NCBI GenBank assembly: GCA_016718135.1 | Contig: JADKEF010000019.1 | Coordinates: 186,001 to 250,000, forward strand | Origin: Acidobacteriota bacterium | GTDB taxonomy: Bacteria > Acidobacteriota > Blastocatellia > Pyrinomonadales > Pyrinomonadaceae | Length of the DNA: 64,000 bases | Reading direction: 5' to 3' | In this document: in pieces, positions 15,566-27,102 of the stretch | Layout of the letters: each line of letters opens with the position of its first letter | How positions within the stretch are numbered: position 1 is the stretch's first letter | Notes under the pieces: generated by a model | Databases searched by the model: none | What the model was told of the DNA's origin: nothing | The model's input: the letters and a program-made list of their open reading frames with translations, nothing else | Made by a program: the position numbers and the translations under genes

Positions 15566-17959
15566 ATGAAACGGATCGGCCTCCTAATCTCGAGATATCT
15601 GCTATCGGCGATCCTGCCGTATTTCATAGCCTCGTGGGCACTTCTAAGCGTCATTCTATTTGCCGTACAGGCGAGCCGCTACGCGGATATCTTCTTTAGT
15701 ATTCACTTGCCAGCAAATTTAGTCTGGCAGCTTAGCGCCGCGCTGATCCCAAACGTCATTGCGTTCACATGCCCGATGGCGATCCTCGTGGGGACGATCA
15801 TCGGCCTGACGAAAATGCAGGGAGATAGCGAATTGGTCGCGATCCGGGCGTCTGGGGTAGGGAATTTGCAGATCGCTCTGCCGATAATGGTGCTCGGCGT
15901 GCTGCTGTCGGGTTTTGCGTTCTTTGTAAATCTGAAGGGCGTGCCGTTTGCGGCCGGACTTGTGCGTAATGTTGCCCTGCAGACAGCGATCAAGAAGCTG
16001 GAATCGCCGATCGAGCCCGGGATATTTAACACGGAGGTTGCTGGTTACACGATCTTCGTCCGCGGAGGGGATATCGGGACAGGGCGATGGAAGAACATCT
16101 TCATTTATAGCGAAGACAAAGCGAATAATTCCTTGCGTCTGATAACGTCAAGCGATGGGCGGGTCGATACAACAGAGCAGGCGTCGGAACTCGTGCTGGA
16201 AAATGCATCGGTTACGACCCTGCCCATCGATCCCGGGGTCGGGAAGTATGTTACGGAGAATATCGGTGAGATACGCTTCGCTATTCGCACGTCTCGCGGT
16301 GAACTGATCGATAGATTGTCGCGATCGGAGCTTACGCCCGAGGAGCTGGGCTTACAGCAGTTGTCCGAGTACGCCGCCAGCAAAGACGGCAAAGAACGTA
16401 TTGAGGCTCAGATCCTTCAAAATCGACGCATTGTCCTGTCGATCTCGCCGCTGATCTTCTGTTTGCTTGGTACCGTCATCGTTCTGCGTTTGAACCGCAG
16501 TGGTCGTAATTTTGGCATCGCGTTGGCACTGACGGTTCTTGTCGGCTACTATCTCCTCGCATTTCTGGGTGAACAGCTTGCACGCACTGGCACCATCAGC
16601 GTGACCGCCGCCAGCCTCATACCGATCGGAGGTAGCATTATCGGGATCATTTGGTTCGCGATGTCGAGACGTCTGAGATCATGGTCCGGCATCGGTGATC
16701 GGATCAGCTCGATCTTTGCACGCCTCTGGGAAGCACGGCCTAAGTTGCCGTCGAGCAATCTTTTTGTCGATCTGACAACAGGGCTGCGAGATTTTGATCT
16801 GCTTCGTGACCTTTTCAAGAATTTCGCATTGACGCTGTTTTTTCTGATCTCGATCTTTGTGATTTTCACTGCTTTTGAGCTTTGGAAATTCGCAGGAACG
16901 ATCGATGGCGGTGTTTGGCTTCTGGTCAAATATCTAATTTATTTGACCCCGTTCATGTATCTGCAGATCGCACCGTCGGCGGCGATGATCGCGACTCTTG
17001 CGACATTTACGATCAAATCCCGGCAGAACGAGATCGTCACATGGATATCAGCGGGGCAGAGTGTTTACAGGCTTTTGCTACCATGTTTTCTGGTAATGCT
17101 ACTACTGGGCGGGATGAATTGGGTGATACAGGAACGTATTCTGCCGAACGCGAATCAGGTACAAGACGCGACGCGCACACTGTTGCGGAACAAAGGAGTC
17201 GCTCCTAGTGCCGCCGGGAAATACTGGGTCGCTACCGATAACAATATCTACTCATTTTATCTTGCGGATGAGAAGCCTGCGTCTGATAACGCAATTGGAT
17301 CTACAGGCGAGGCTTCAAGTGCGACTTCGCCGGGAGCCGCCAACGCCATTACGCCAATCTCTGCGTCTGATAACGAAAGGCCCGTTGGTTGTGTTGGCTG
17401 CGTCCGCGATGTCACTATTTATTCATTGGGCGATAAGGGGCAAAGATTGCAAACCGTGTACCGTTCGAATAGCGGTTCGTGGGTGTCGGGTCGCGTGAAT
17501 TTAACCGGAAATATTGAGCGGAGTGATCTGGAAGAAGGGAAGGTCACGAAGTCGTTGGTCACCCAGGCCTCGATCGAGGAGAAGGACAATCCGTTTACCG
17601 AAGTGCGAAGGAAGCCAACGCATTTGGATTCGAAGGACCTGGCGAATCAAGTCGCGACGGCGGAGGCGGAGGTTGAACAACGAAGCCTCGCGGTAGCGCT
17701 TGAGAAGAAACAGATCACGCTGTTTCTACCGCTGGTGATGGCATTGTTCACAGCACCATTCGCATTGTCGTTAAGCCGAAAAGGGAAGGCGGCGACGGTT
17801 GGCTATGCCGTCGCCTTGTGGTTGTTGTTTACGGGGACGAGTAGTGTTTTCGAACAACTTGGGTTAAATGCGTCGATCTCGCCGCTGCTCGCGGTGTGGG
17901 CGCCGCCTGCGATATTCGCCTTGATCGGGCTGTTCCTGCTCTCCCGCGTTAAGACCTAG
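15566..17959 (+). CDS. Fused LptF-LptG lipopolysaccharide export permease
   Basis: A 797-residue membrane protein made of two YjgP/YjgQ (LptF/LptG) units. The first (about 1-370) starts ISRYLLSAILPYFIASW and has its periplasmic jelly-roll between helices 3 and 4. The second (about 400-797) starts LRDLFKNFALTLFFLISIFV and has its own periplasmic part. E. coli uses two separate proteins of about 360 residues; together with LptB they extract LPS from the inner membrane. The fusion implies that one polypeptide supplies both transmembrane halves. Its TAG stop lies in a CTAG that also holds the stop of the convergent CBM9 gene, a 4-base overlap. Confidence 0.9.
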   Translation: MKRIGLLISRYLLSAILPYFIASWALLSVILFAVQASRYADIFFSIHLPANLVWQLSAALIPNVIAFTCPMAILVGTIIGLTKMQGDSELVAIRASGVGNLQIALPIMVLGVLLSGFAFFVNLKGVPFAAGLVRNVALQTAIKKLESPIEPGIFNTEVAGYTIFVRGGDIGTGRWKNIFIYSEDKANNSLRLITSSDGRVDTTEQASELVLENASVTTLPIDPGVGKYVTENIGEIRFAIRTSRGELIDRLSRSELTPEELGLQQLSEYAASKDGKERIEAQILQNRRIVLSISPLIFCLLGTVIVLRLNRSGRNFGIALALTVLVGYYLLAFLGEQLARTGTISVTAASLIPIGGSIIGIIWFAMSRRLRSWSGIGDRISSIFARLWEARPKLPSSNLFVDLTTGLRDFDLLRDLFKNFALTLFFLISIFVIFTAFELWKFAGTIDGGVWLLVKYLIYLTPFMYLQIAPSAAMIATLATFTIKSRQNEIVTWISAGQSVYRLLLPCFLVMLLLGGMNWVIQERILPNANQVQDATRTLLRNKGVAPSAAGKYWVATDNNIYSFYLADEKPASDNAIGSTGEASSATSPGAANAITPISASDNERPVGCVGCVRDVTIYSLGDKGQRLQTVYRSNSGSWVSGRVNLTGNIERSDLEEGKVTKSLVTQASIEEKDNPFTEVRRKPTHLDSKDLANQVATAEAEVEQRSLAVALEKKQITLFLPLVMALFTAPFALSLSRKGKAATVGYAVALWLLFTGTSSVFEQLGLNASISPLLAVWAPPAIFALIGLFLLSRVKT

Positions 17960-20499
17960 AAGCTTTTTTTGAACAAATACGACATTTTGATAAAGAAACT
18001 GCGCCCGTTGCCTTGCAGGCCGAGTTCCTTAACACCTGTGTAGGGGTTGAATCCGTTGTAATTGAGGTCATCATTGTAGCCCGCGTAAAGCGCCGTGCCC
18101 GGGCTCGGTGTCCACCCAAAGACAAATTGCGGGCGTATGCGGCTTGCCACATTTGAATAATCGAGCCGCATACGTGCGAACACGTTCCGCGTAAACTGAT
18201 AGGTCGATCGAAGGCTCAAAATGTTGTCGTCAAACGCTACGCGGCCCGTGTCATATCGGGTAAGCCGCGAACGGTTATAGTTTACCTGCACCTGAAATGC
18301 GGTCGTCGGCTGGTATCGTACCGAGGATTCGATATAGGTCAGATCGCCGGCTCCTGGATCCTGGCGTGGTGCGGAGGTGGTGCAACCAGGCACACTTCCA
18401 CAGGTTTCGTACCACTGCACGTAAGGCGAGCTTACCCGCGGGTACTTCGGTCCGGCTCCGAAATCATAATCGAGGCTACCAAAATTCTGGCTCAAGACGA
18501 GAAGGAAGAACCATTGTTTCCATGGCGATGCTTCGACGAATCCGTAAGCTTCCTTCCGATGTGAAGAGCGTTCGCCGCTGGCTCCGAAAAACGCACCTTG
18601 TAGCGGACGGGCTGCCGTACGCCGGGCACCGAATTCGTGTTCGAAGAGGCGTTCGTAACCATACTCGAACCCGCCGCCGACATACACTTGTCGCTGAAAA
18701 GCGAGCATTCCCTGGGTGTTGACCTGTGCCCCCTGACTGCGGCCCATCCAGTCGTATGTGATCTGAGAGTTGTTAAAGAGCCGTTTAGAGATGATCTTTC
18801 TCTTGGCGTCGCGGTCAGTCTGATATTGGACGAAGGTACCTATGTTGTTAGTATCAGTACGGCTCGTAAAGCCAACGTCCGCACGATAGTCAGCGGTGCG
18901 CCCGGACGCAAACATCTCCATGTAAAGGTTGCGATCGGTACGCTGGATAAATCCGCGATAGCCAAAACCATTTCCAGTACGATACCCGTTCCGGTCAAGG
19001 TCGGGGTTGTAGAAATTACGCCGGGAATTTGTTCCGACCATCTGAAATTCGGCGACGATCTTTGGCGTCAGCTTGAAACGTCCGTCGACGCCGGTCGTGT
19101 GATTATGACGGTCGACGAAATTGTAGGTTGTCGCGAACATCCCGATGTTGTGAGAGACACCAAGATCGCGTTTGATTCGGAGGACGCCGATGTCGGCGTT
19201 TTGGTCGATGAACCGTTCGGTCGAACAGATGATACCTTCGGTTGGATCTGCGGCTCGGCGATTCTGGCACTGGCGGAGACTCTCGCGTTCGTCGATCGAG
19301 TAGTTGCCCGGCGCGTTGTCTGAGGCGTACATTATCCCGAATGTATTCTTGCCGCGACGTCCGGTTAGTTTGGCGGCGATGTCTGGATCGACAATGGCAC
19401 GCGTATTAACGACATTCATTCCGGACTGAAAAATATCAATGCGTTCGAGAAAGAAGGGACGCTTTTCAGCGAAGAAAATTGGGAATCGGACGTTCGTAGT
19501 GCTTACCGGAGCATCTGCTTCGACCTGCGCAAAATCGGGATTATAAGCAAAGTCGAGCGTCACGGCGGGTGACAAACTTAACTTTGCCGTCATACCAAAC
19601 TCGCCCTTGACGCCGTCATTGACATAGCGGCCGTTTGGATCGCCGTCGAAGGTGTAACGAGTTCGCCGGCCCGTTTCGCTGACAGTGAAACTTGGATTGA
19701 TCTCCAACTGACGAGTGGTCTCAATGCCTTCGAGGCCGGTAACGTGGCCGGCCTGGATCAGAGAACCATTGATGCTGCGATTGTTCGGCATCCAGGCGTC
19801 GAGCTCATTGTTGTTGTATTTGACACGTCTGAAGACGTGCATGCCCCAGTTTTTGCTTTTTCCGGCTTCGTATCTTAGAGACTTGAAGGGAATCGCGACC
19901 TCGATATTGTATCCATCCTCGGTCAATACGCCTTTCGATTCCATGTTGATGTCGACACTGTAATCTTCGCCGCGGCCCTCGGTCATCGTGCCATCAGCCT
20001 GGATGCCGAGTGGATTCCACCCCAACGCGTACGCCTGACGTTTGTCGTTGAACGTATCCATATACATGATGATGTAGTCGTCGTTCCAAATATTGTCGCG
20101 GCGCGCGACTGTCGCACGGATCGTGTTGCGCTCCTGCTTGACCCTGAAAGCCAGGTAGAGATTCTTTGCATCGTAGGCTATCAGGAACTCGGTCTCGTGC
20201 TTTGGAGCAACGTTATCGCCGGGTTGCGTTTGTACAAACTCACCGAACAACGCCGCGCTTTGCCAAATCGGATCGTCGAGAACGCCATCGATCGTGGGAG
20301 GCGTTTCGACCTTCGGAATCCGAGCCGGCGAGTTCTTTGGCATGTATTTCGGAACCGGAGCGTCGGATTTTGCAGGAGAATTGGTCGAGGCTGCCGGTCC
20401 TGCTGGCGGCGCCGAGCCATCCTGACCGAACATCTGGGTAGAAAACAATAGAAATGCGAATAAAAAAATAGCTATGTTTCGGACGATCTGCTTAGACAT
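17956..20499 (-). CDS. CBM9/DUF5916 outer-membrane barrel protein
   Basis: An 847-residue protein. The ATG at 20499 gives a signal peptide (MSKQIVRNIAIFLFAFLLFS) absent from the longer open frame. After a Pro/Ala linker comes a family 9 carbohydrate-binding-type domain (PTIDGVLDDPIWQ, then YDAKNLYLAFRVK and DTFNDKRQAYALGWNP). The remaining 600 residues have alternating aromatic strands of a beta-barrel (DUF5916) ending in SYLFKKSF, with the terminal aromatic expected of an outer-membrane protein. Such proteins are common in Acidobacteriota and Bacteroidota; a role in binding or uptake of oligosaccharides or peptides is inferred from the domain only. Confidence 0.85.
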   Translation of the reverse strand: MSKQIVRNIAIFLFAFLLFSTQMFGQDGSAPPAGPAASTNSPAKSDAPVPKYMPKNSPARIPKVETPPTIDGVLDDPIWQSAALFGEFVQTQPGDNVAPKHETEFLIAYDAKNLYLAFRVKQERNTIRATVARRDNIWNDDYIIMYMDTFNDKRQAYALGWNPLGIQADGTMTEGRGEDYSVDINMESKGVLTEDGYNIEVAIPFKSLRYEAGKSKNWGMHVFRRVKYNNNELDAWMPNNRSINGSLIQAGHVTGLEGIETTRQLEINPSFTVSETGRRTRYTFDGDPNGRYVNDGVKGEFGMTAKLSLSPAVTLDFAYNPDFAQVEADAPVSTTNVRFPIFFAEKRPFFLERIDIFQSGMNVVNTRAIVDPDIAAKLTGRRGKNTFGIMYASDNAPGNYSIDERESLRQCQNRRAADPTEGIICSTERFIDQNADIGVLRIKRDLGVSHNIGMFATTYNFVDRHNHTTGVDGRFKLTPKIVAEFQMVGTNSRRNFYNPDLDRNGYRTGNGFGYRGFIQRTDRNLYMEMFASGRTADYRADVGFTSRTDTNNIGTFVQYQTDRDAKRKIISKRLFNNSQITYDWMGRSQGAQVNTQGMLAFQRQVYVGGGFEYGYERLFEHEFGARRTAARPLQGAFFGASGERSSHRKEAYGFVEASPWKQWFFLLVLSQNFGSLDYDFGAGPKYPRVSSPYVQWYETCGSVPGCTTSAPRQDPGAGDLTYIESSVRYQPTTAFQVQVNYNRSRLTRYDTGRVAFDDNILSLRSTYQFTRNVFARMRLDYSNVASRIRPQFVFGWTPSPGTALYAGYNDDLNYNGFNPYTGVKELGLQGNGRSFFIKMSYLFKKSF

Positions 20500-20679
20500 C
20501 AGTACTACAATCTCCGGAAATAAAATTGGCGAATAGAATTGCTTCTCGAACACAAAACACCGCTGAGCGCGATCTTGTGACAAGAATATGACTAAAACAG
20601 CAAAATAGTCACTTGCTCCGTGTTAATACGAAGTTGTGTTGGGATTGTTTCGCCGTGGAGTTTGCCAAATCCTTCACCT

Positions 20680-20716
20680 GTTCCATATTCCACCGTTCAA
20701 CCGTGGAATATGGAAC
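20680..20716. repeat. Perfect GTTCCATATTCCAC inverted repeat
   Basis: A 14-base arm at 20680-20693 and its exact inverse at 20703-20716 with a 9-base loop, six bases after the end of accA. There is no T-tract, so it is a weak terminator at best. It shares words with the repeat at 11461-11510. Confidence 0.75.
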
Positions 20717-20722
20717 AAGGGT

Positions 20723-21547
<825 letters not shown>

Positions 21548-21598
21548 AAACTACATGATACCTCAAACGGAGGACGTAAGAAATTTGACCAAATAAAC

Positions 21599-21667
21599 CA
21601 GATGGACACAGATCTTAACAGATCTAAAAAGAGATTCTTATCTGTATCTATCTGTGTGCATCTGTGG
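21599..21667. repeat. ACAGAT-type palindrome between dnaE and accA
   Basis: The left arm has CAGATGGACACAGATC and the right arm TATCTGTGTGCATCTG, with further AACAGAT/ATCTGTA words inside. It is the same kind as the outer arms of the repeat at 32096-32483. Confidence 0.7.
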
Positions 21668-21681
21668 ACTATATTCTATTT

Positions 21682-24600
21682 CTACTGACTCCATCGCACG
21701 CCAAATCCTCGGCTTTCCAACTCCCGTTGAAGAGCCCGGCTTCCAGCGACATTTAGCTGGTCAGCATGCAGTCGTACTCGCGTTCCGTCAGCATTGAGAT
21801 CTAGGAACACCTGGCAACGCCCGCGGTCGCGTTCGAGAAGGCTGTACAGAGATTCGAAAAAGGCCTCGCCACCGGAATTGGCGGAGACGGTTATCGTCAC
21901 CTCGCGAGCCTGGGCTGCTTCCGTTTCGTCAAGTGATTTGAGATCCGTGATCTTTGAGCGTGGGCTCCTGGCCTTCGGGAGCTTCTTTTGTTTTTAATGT
22001 TGCCCTCGGCGACGAACATTCCGTCGTCGGCGAGCAGCATACTTAGTTTGTTGAAATTGTCGCCAAGAACGACCCCCTTGATCCCGCCTGATCGATCTTC
22101 GAGGCGGAATTGAGCGAAGCGGTTGCCGCGTTTGCTGGTACGCACCTGAAGGGAGCTGATCATTCCGGCGATACGCACCTGATCGCCGGATTTTAGATCA
22201 TCAAATTCCGCGATAGCTTTGAGTTTCATCCCGGCAAGCAGGTGCTTGTAATTGTCGAGCGGATGCGCCGAAAGGTAGAAACCAACTGCTGCTTTCTCCC
22301 GTTGGGCGATCTCGGCCTGCGGCCAGGGCTCGGCTGTCGGCAACTCGTCTGCGGGGGTTGTATCTGTCTCGACTGCTCCAAACAAACCGCTCTGGCCTCG
22401 CAGACGATCCTCGGACATTCGCTGGCCTTGCTGCAAGGCCGGTTCGATCGCCGCGAACAGCCGAGCACGCCATTCGCCCGATTCCATTCCTTCCGGCATC
22501 ATCGAATCGAACGCACCTGCCGCGATCAGGCTTTCGAGGCCGCGTCGGTTAACCGCTCCGCTTCCCAAACGTGAACAGAAATCGTACAGGGAAGTGAACT
22601 TACCCGTCTTCCTAGCCTCGACCATCGCCTGAACGCTCGACGCTCCCATTCCTTTGATCGCAGTCAGGCCGTAACGAACGGTATCGTCGATCGGAGTAAA
22701 ACCTTCACCACTTTCGTTAACATCAGGCGGCAAAAGACTTAAGCCCATTGACTTTAGCTCGGTTGAATATTTGTAGACCTTTGCGCTGTCCTGGGCTTCG
22801 TGTGAGAGGACGGCGGCGTAAAAATATGCCGGATAGTGAGCCTTAAGATACGCCGTTTGAAATGCGAGCACCGCGTACGCCATCGAGTGGCTGCGGTTAA
22901 ATCCGTAGTCGGCGAATTTCGCCATCAGGTCAAAGATCTCTTTGGCCGTCTTTTTCGGGATCTTATTGGCGATCGCACCGTCGACGAAAGTCTGTTCGTG
23001 GACGGCCATTTCCTCAATCTTTTTCTTACCCATCGCACGCCGCATCAGATCCGCCTGGCCGAGACTATAGCCGGCCAGCTTCTGCGCGAGCTGCATGATC
23101 TGCTCCTGATAGACGAGCACACCGAATGTATTGCCGAGGATGTCCTCCATCTCGGGTAGCAGATATTCAGTCGGCTTGAGGCCGCGATGTCGGTCGATAA
23201 AATCGTCGATCATGCCGCCGTCAAGGGGGCCCGGACGGTAGAGGGCGTTCAACGCGGAGAGGTCTTCGAGCTCTTTTGGCCGAAGTCGGCGGCACATGTC
23301 GGCCATGCCGGACGATTCAAACTGGAATATCGCCTCAGTCCGCCCGTCGGCGAAAAGCTGCATCGTTTTCTCGTCGTTGTTCGGGATCTTGGTCCAGTCG
23401 ATCTCGACGCCGAGTCGGTCCTTCATCGAAGCCAGCGTGTCGGCAATTACGGTCAACGTGGTCAGCCCAAGAAAATCCATCTTGAGCATCCCGACCTTTT
23501 CGAGATCGCCCATCGGATACTGACTCGTTAATTCGTCCTTGCCCGAGAGGGCTACGGGGACGAGTTCATGCAGCGGCTTCGGGCTGATAACAACACCCGC
23601 AGCGTGAACGGATGTGTGCCGCGAACAGCCCTCGAGTTTCAGCGCGAGATCGACAAGTTCCTTGACCTGCTTTTCGGTCTCGTACGCTTTTTTCATCTCA
23701 GGCACAGTTTCGAGAGCCTGAGAGATACTCACGTTGCGCCCGCGAATAGGCGGCGGGATCATCTTCGCGACCTTTTCGACCGCTCCGAACTCCATTCCCA
23801 ACGCTCGCCCAACGTCCTTGATCGCGGCCCGCGAAGCCATCGTTCCAAACGTGATGATCTGACAGACAGATTCCTGGCCGTAGAATTCGGTAACGTGATT
23901 GATCACATCGCCGCGGCCGCGGATACAGAAATCGATATCGATATCGGGCATCGAGATACGTTCTGGATTAAGAAAACGTTCGAACAGTAGCTCGTATTGC
24001 AGAGGATCGACATCGGTGATCCGCATACAGTACGCCGCCAGCGAACCGGCCGCGGAACCGCGTCCGGGCCCAACCGGAATGCCTTGGTCCTTGGCGTACT
24101 TGATGAACTCCCACACGATCAGAAAATAACCGGCAAAGCCCATTTTCTTGATCGTGGCGATCTCGATATCGAGCCGTGCGTGGTATTCGTGGAGCGTGTG
24201 GACAAGCGTTCCATTAGCCAAACGCGGGTCCCATTCTTCCTGTTTCCGCTCCTCAAAACCCTCTTTTAGAACCTGGACAAAATAATCGTCCGGCGTCATT
24301 CCTGCGATGGGAATAGGGAACTCCGGCAGTTGCCGCACATCGTCGCCCTGCGGAATGACGAGATCACACATTTCGGCGATCTTTACTGTATTTGTTAGCG
24401 ACTCCGGGAAATCCTTACCGAAAATCGCCCACATTTCCTCAGCGGATTTGAGATATTTGGTCGCGGTTTCCATTCGCGAGTGTTCACCGATAGTACGGCC
24501 CTCGCCGATGCAAACGAGAAGCTCCTGAGCCCGGGCGTCCTCTTTGTTTAAATAATGAACATCATTGGTCGCGACGAGCGGAATTTCGGCTATCTTGCCG

Positions 24601-25220
24601 AGTTCTACCGTGTCCGCAAGCAGCTGCTTGCTGTTTTCGTTGACTCCCTCGTTGATCTCGAGGAAGAAATTTCCCGCGCCGAGAATATTCTCGATCGCTT
24701 TCGCATTTTCAAGTGCTTGATCAGCGTTTCCATTTGCTAGGAAATGGCCTACGGGACCGGACATTCCGCCGGAGAGGCCGATCAGGCCGCCGCTGTGTTC
24801 AGCCAGGATCTCCGCGTCGATTCGTGGTTTGTAATAGAAACCGTCCGTAAATGCTTTAGACGCAATGAATGCAAGGTTATGATAGCCTTCGAGGTCGCGG
24901 GCCAGGAGAATGAGATTGTAATACGCACGTTCGCCGGCGGGAACTGCGGTGCTTCGCTCAAAGCGGCTGCCAAAGCGGAAATACGCCTCGTAGCCGATGA
25001 TCGGCCTGATCCCGGCGTACGTCATCGTGTTAAAAAACGCGACCGCTCCGTACATATTGCCGTAGTCGGTCACGGCGCACGCTTTTTGGTCAAGCTCCTT
25101 CAGCCGTGCAGCGAGAGGCTTTAGTTGGATTGTGCTTTGCAACAGGCTATAATCGCTGTGAACGTGCAGGTGGACGAAGTCTTTTTCTTCGAAAATGATA
25201 GGTTCGCTCGCGTTTGCCAT
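21682..25220 (-). CDS. dnaE: DNA polymerase III subunit alpha (one frameshift near the 3' end)
   Basis: Replicative polymerase catalytic subunit. The main frame (25220 to 21897) has the PHP domain (HLHVHSDYSLLQ near residue 13), the catalytic aspartates in PDIDIDF, and the OB-fold GMISSLQVRTSKRG near the C-terminus. It ends in an unrelated tail. Adding one base to the five-T run at 21991-21995 joins it to the next frame, which continues SKITDLKSLDETEAA and VTITVSANSGGEAFF, a proper DnaE C-terminus, to 21682. Total is about 1,180 residues, normal for DnaE. As the gene is essential, a homopolymer miscall is the best explanation. The start is only 2 bases from the divergent miaB start. Confidence 0.94.
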
Positions 25221-25222
25221 GT

Positions 25223-26554
25223 ATGAAGAAAGTTTATCTCGAAACCTTTGGCTGTCAAATGAACGTCTCCGATTCGGAGCGCGTTTCGACGGTTTTGGCG
25301 AGGGATGGCTTTGAAATTACCAGTGATCAACTCAGTGCGGATGTCGTGATCATAAATACCTGCTCCGTGCGGGAAAAAGCCGAACATAAGCTGTATTCGC
25401 ACGTCGGACGGCTTCGTAAGAAGGCCAAGCTGAAAATGCCCGTCATAGGCGTAATGGGTTGCGTCGCTCAATTAGAAGGCGAAACGCTATTTAAAAAGAT
25501 CCAAGGCGTTGATTTTGTCCTCGGCACACGGGCTGTCGGACGCATCTCAAATGCTGTTAATGAAACACTTAGCGGCCGCAGCGGCTATCTCGATGTCGGC
25601 GAACGCGAGGACGATTACGATTGGACCGTAGCCGACACGCACCGCCATTCGCCGTATGTCGCCTTTTTGCCGATAATCGAGGGTTGTAACAAGTTTTGCA
25701 CCTACTGCATTGTGCCTTTTTCGCGCGGCAGGGAACGGAGCCTAACGGCTTCTGATATCGTCCGACAGGTACTCGAATTACGTAGAAATGGCGTTAAGGA
25801 AGTGCATCTAATTGGTCAAAACGTTAATAGTTACAGACCTCAGACCGACTCGGGACTCGAACAATTTGCAGGGAAGTCGGCCTTCTCAAGGCTTTTGCGG
25901 GCGGTGGCCGCGACGGGCATAGAACGCGTAAAATTTACGACTTCATTTCCCCGCGATTTTCGCGATGACATCGTTGATGCGATCGATGAGCACGAGAATC
26001 TTTGCAATTGGGTGCACTTACCGGTCCAATCAGGCAGCAACAAGGTGCTTAAGGCCATGAAACGCGGCCATACGATAGAGAAATATCTTGCCAAGATCGA
26101 CCGCATCAAAGCGTCGCCGCGAGATATTGCGTTGACTACGGACATCATTGTCGGCTTTCCGGGCGAGACGGAGCCTGACTTTCTCGATACGGTAAAAATG
26201 GTCGAGTATTGTGGCTTCGACATGGCGTATATGTTCAAGTATTCGCCGCGGCCCGAGACGCCCGCGTATGAAATGTCCGACGATGTGTCGCCAGCCGAGA
26301 AAACACTGCGATTTATGGAGCTCGAACGTGCCCAGAAACATAGTCAGGACAGGCAATTACAAAAATATCTTAATAAAGTGCTTAAAGTTTTGCCAGAGAC
26401 GGCTTCGAGCCGTTCGGACTCCGGGCTGACAGGACACTCTACGTGCCACAAGATCGTAAATTTCGAAGGCTCGAACGAGATGCTCGGGCAGATAGTTGAC
26501 GTGAGGATTACCGAGATCAAGACCAATTCGTTGTTTGGCGAGGTTATAAAATAG
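25223..26554 (+). CDS. miaB: tRNA-2-methylthio-N6-dimethylallyladenosine synthase MiaB
   Basis: Radical-SAM methylthiotransferase that modifies A37 of tRNAs. 443 residues. The N-terminal UPF0004 domain begins KKVYLETFGCQMNVSDSE with cluster cysteines at about 10, 46 (NTCSVR) and 80 (GCVAQ). The radical SAM motif is CNKFCTYC near residue 155, preceded by IIEGC. A C-terminal TRAM domain follows. ATG 25223 is preferred over an in-frame TTG nine bases earlier, which would overlap the dnaE start. Divergent from dnaE with 2 bases between start codons. Co-oriented with the bifunctional-nuclease gene, which begins at the next base after its stop. Confidence 0.95.
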   Translation: MKKVYLETFGCQMNVSDSERVSTVLARDGFEITSDQLSADVVIINTCSVREKAEHKLYSHVGRLRKKAKLKMPVIGVMGCVAQLEGETLFKKIQGVDFVLGTRAVGRISNAVNETLSGRSGYLDVGEREDDYDWTVADTHRHSPYVAFLPIIEGCNKFCTYCIVPFSRGRERSLTASDIVRQVLELRRNGVKEVHLIGQNVNSYRPQTDSGLEQFAGKSAFSRLLRAVAATGIERVKFTTSFPRDFRDDIVDAIDEHENLCNWVHLPVQSGSNKVLKAMKRGHTIEKYLAKIDRIKASPRDIALTTDIIVGFPGETEPDFLDTVKMVEYCGFDMAYMFKYSPRPETPAYEMSDDVSPAEKTLRFMELERAQKHSQDRQLQKYLNKVLKVLPETASSRSDSGLTGHSTCHKIVNFEGSNEMLGQIVDVRITEIKTNSLFGEVIK

Positions 26555-27016
26555 ATGGAAAACGGCAGTAGCTTGATCGAAGTCAAGATCGGGGCCCTAA
26601 TAATGGACCCGAACACGAACACGCCTATCGTAGTGCTTAAAGGCATCGACAATGAAACGGTACTGCCGATCTGGGTAGGAGCCTTCGAGGCGAATGCCAT
26701 CGCTCTTGAGATCGAAAAAGTCGTTCCGCAGCGGCCTATGACTCACGATCTGCTTAGAAACATCATCATTGAGTGCCAACTCTCAGCTATGGGCGTGATC
26801 GTCACAGACCTGCAGGAAAATACATTCTACGCACGGATCGAACTCGTCGACCGTCATGGCGATCCTGTAATGCTGGATGCACGGCCTTCTGATGCGATAG
26901 CTCTTGCTCTGCGACTCGATTGCCCTATTTTTGTTGAACAAAAAGTTATCGACCTGTCTGCCGCATCAACGCAGACGGGACCGGCTGATTCGAGAAGTCG
27001 ATACGCCGACCGATGA
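26555..27016 (+). CDS. Bifunctional nuclease family protein (DUF151)
   Basis: A 153-residue protein of the BFN/DUF151 family, with PIVVLKGIDNETVLPIWVG, the EANAIALE helix, RPMTHDLL and DARPSDAIALALR. Members have been described as nucleases acting on RNA and DNA; in many bacteria the gene follows miaB or metabolic genes. It starts immediately after the miaB stop with no gap, so the two are almost surely one transcript. The last 15 residues are polar and probably disordered. Confidence 0.9.
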   Translation: MENGSSLIEVKIGALIMDPNTNTPIVVLKGIDNETVLPIWVGAFEANAIALEIEKVVPQRPMTHDLLRNIIIECQLSAMGVIVTDLQENTFYARIELVDRHGDPVMLDARPSDAIALALRLDCPIFVEQKVIDLSAASTQTGPADSRSRYADR

Positions 27017-27102
27017 TTGGCCGGAGTTGATCGGATAGTAGATTTTGTTAACCAGAAATTGTACATAATCTCTATTATCGGACGCAGTGGATATCTAAAA
27101 TC

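Noticed and set aside
18637..19323. 228-codon plus-strand open frame inside the CBM9/DUF5916 gene
   Set aside because: No domain, no start signal, and the minus-strand gene is continuous through it.
21897..22000. Programmed frameshift at the 3' end of dnaE
   Set aside because: Programmed shifting is known for dnaX, not dnaE, and the site is a plain homopolymer like those in other broken genes here.
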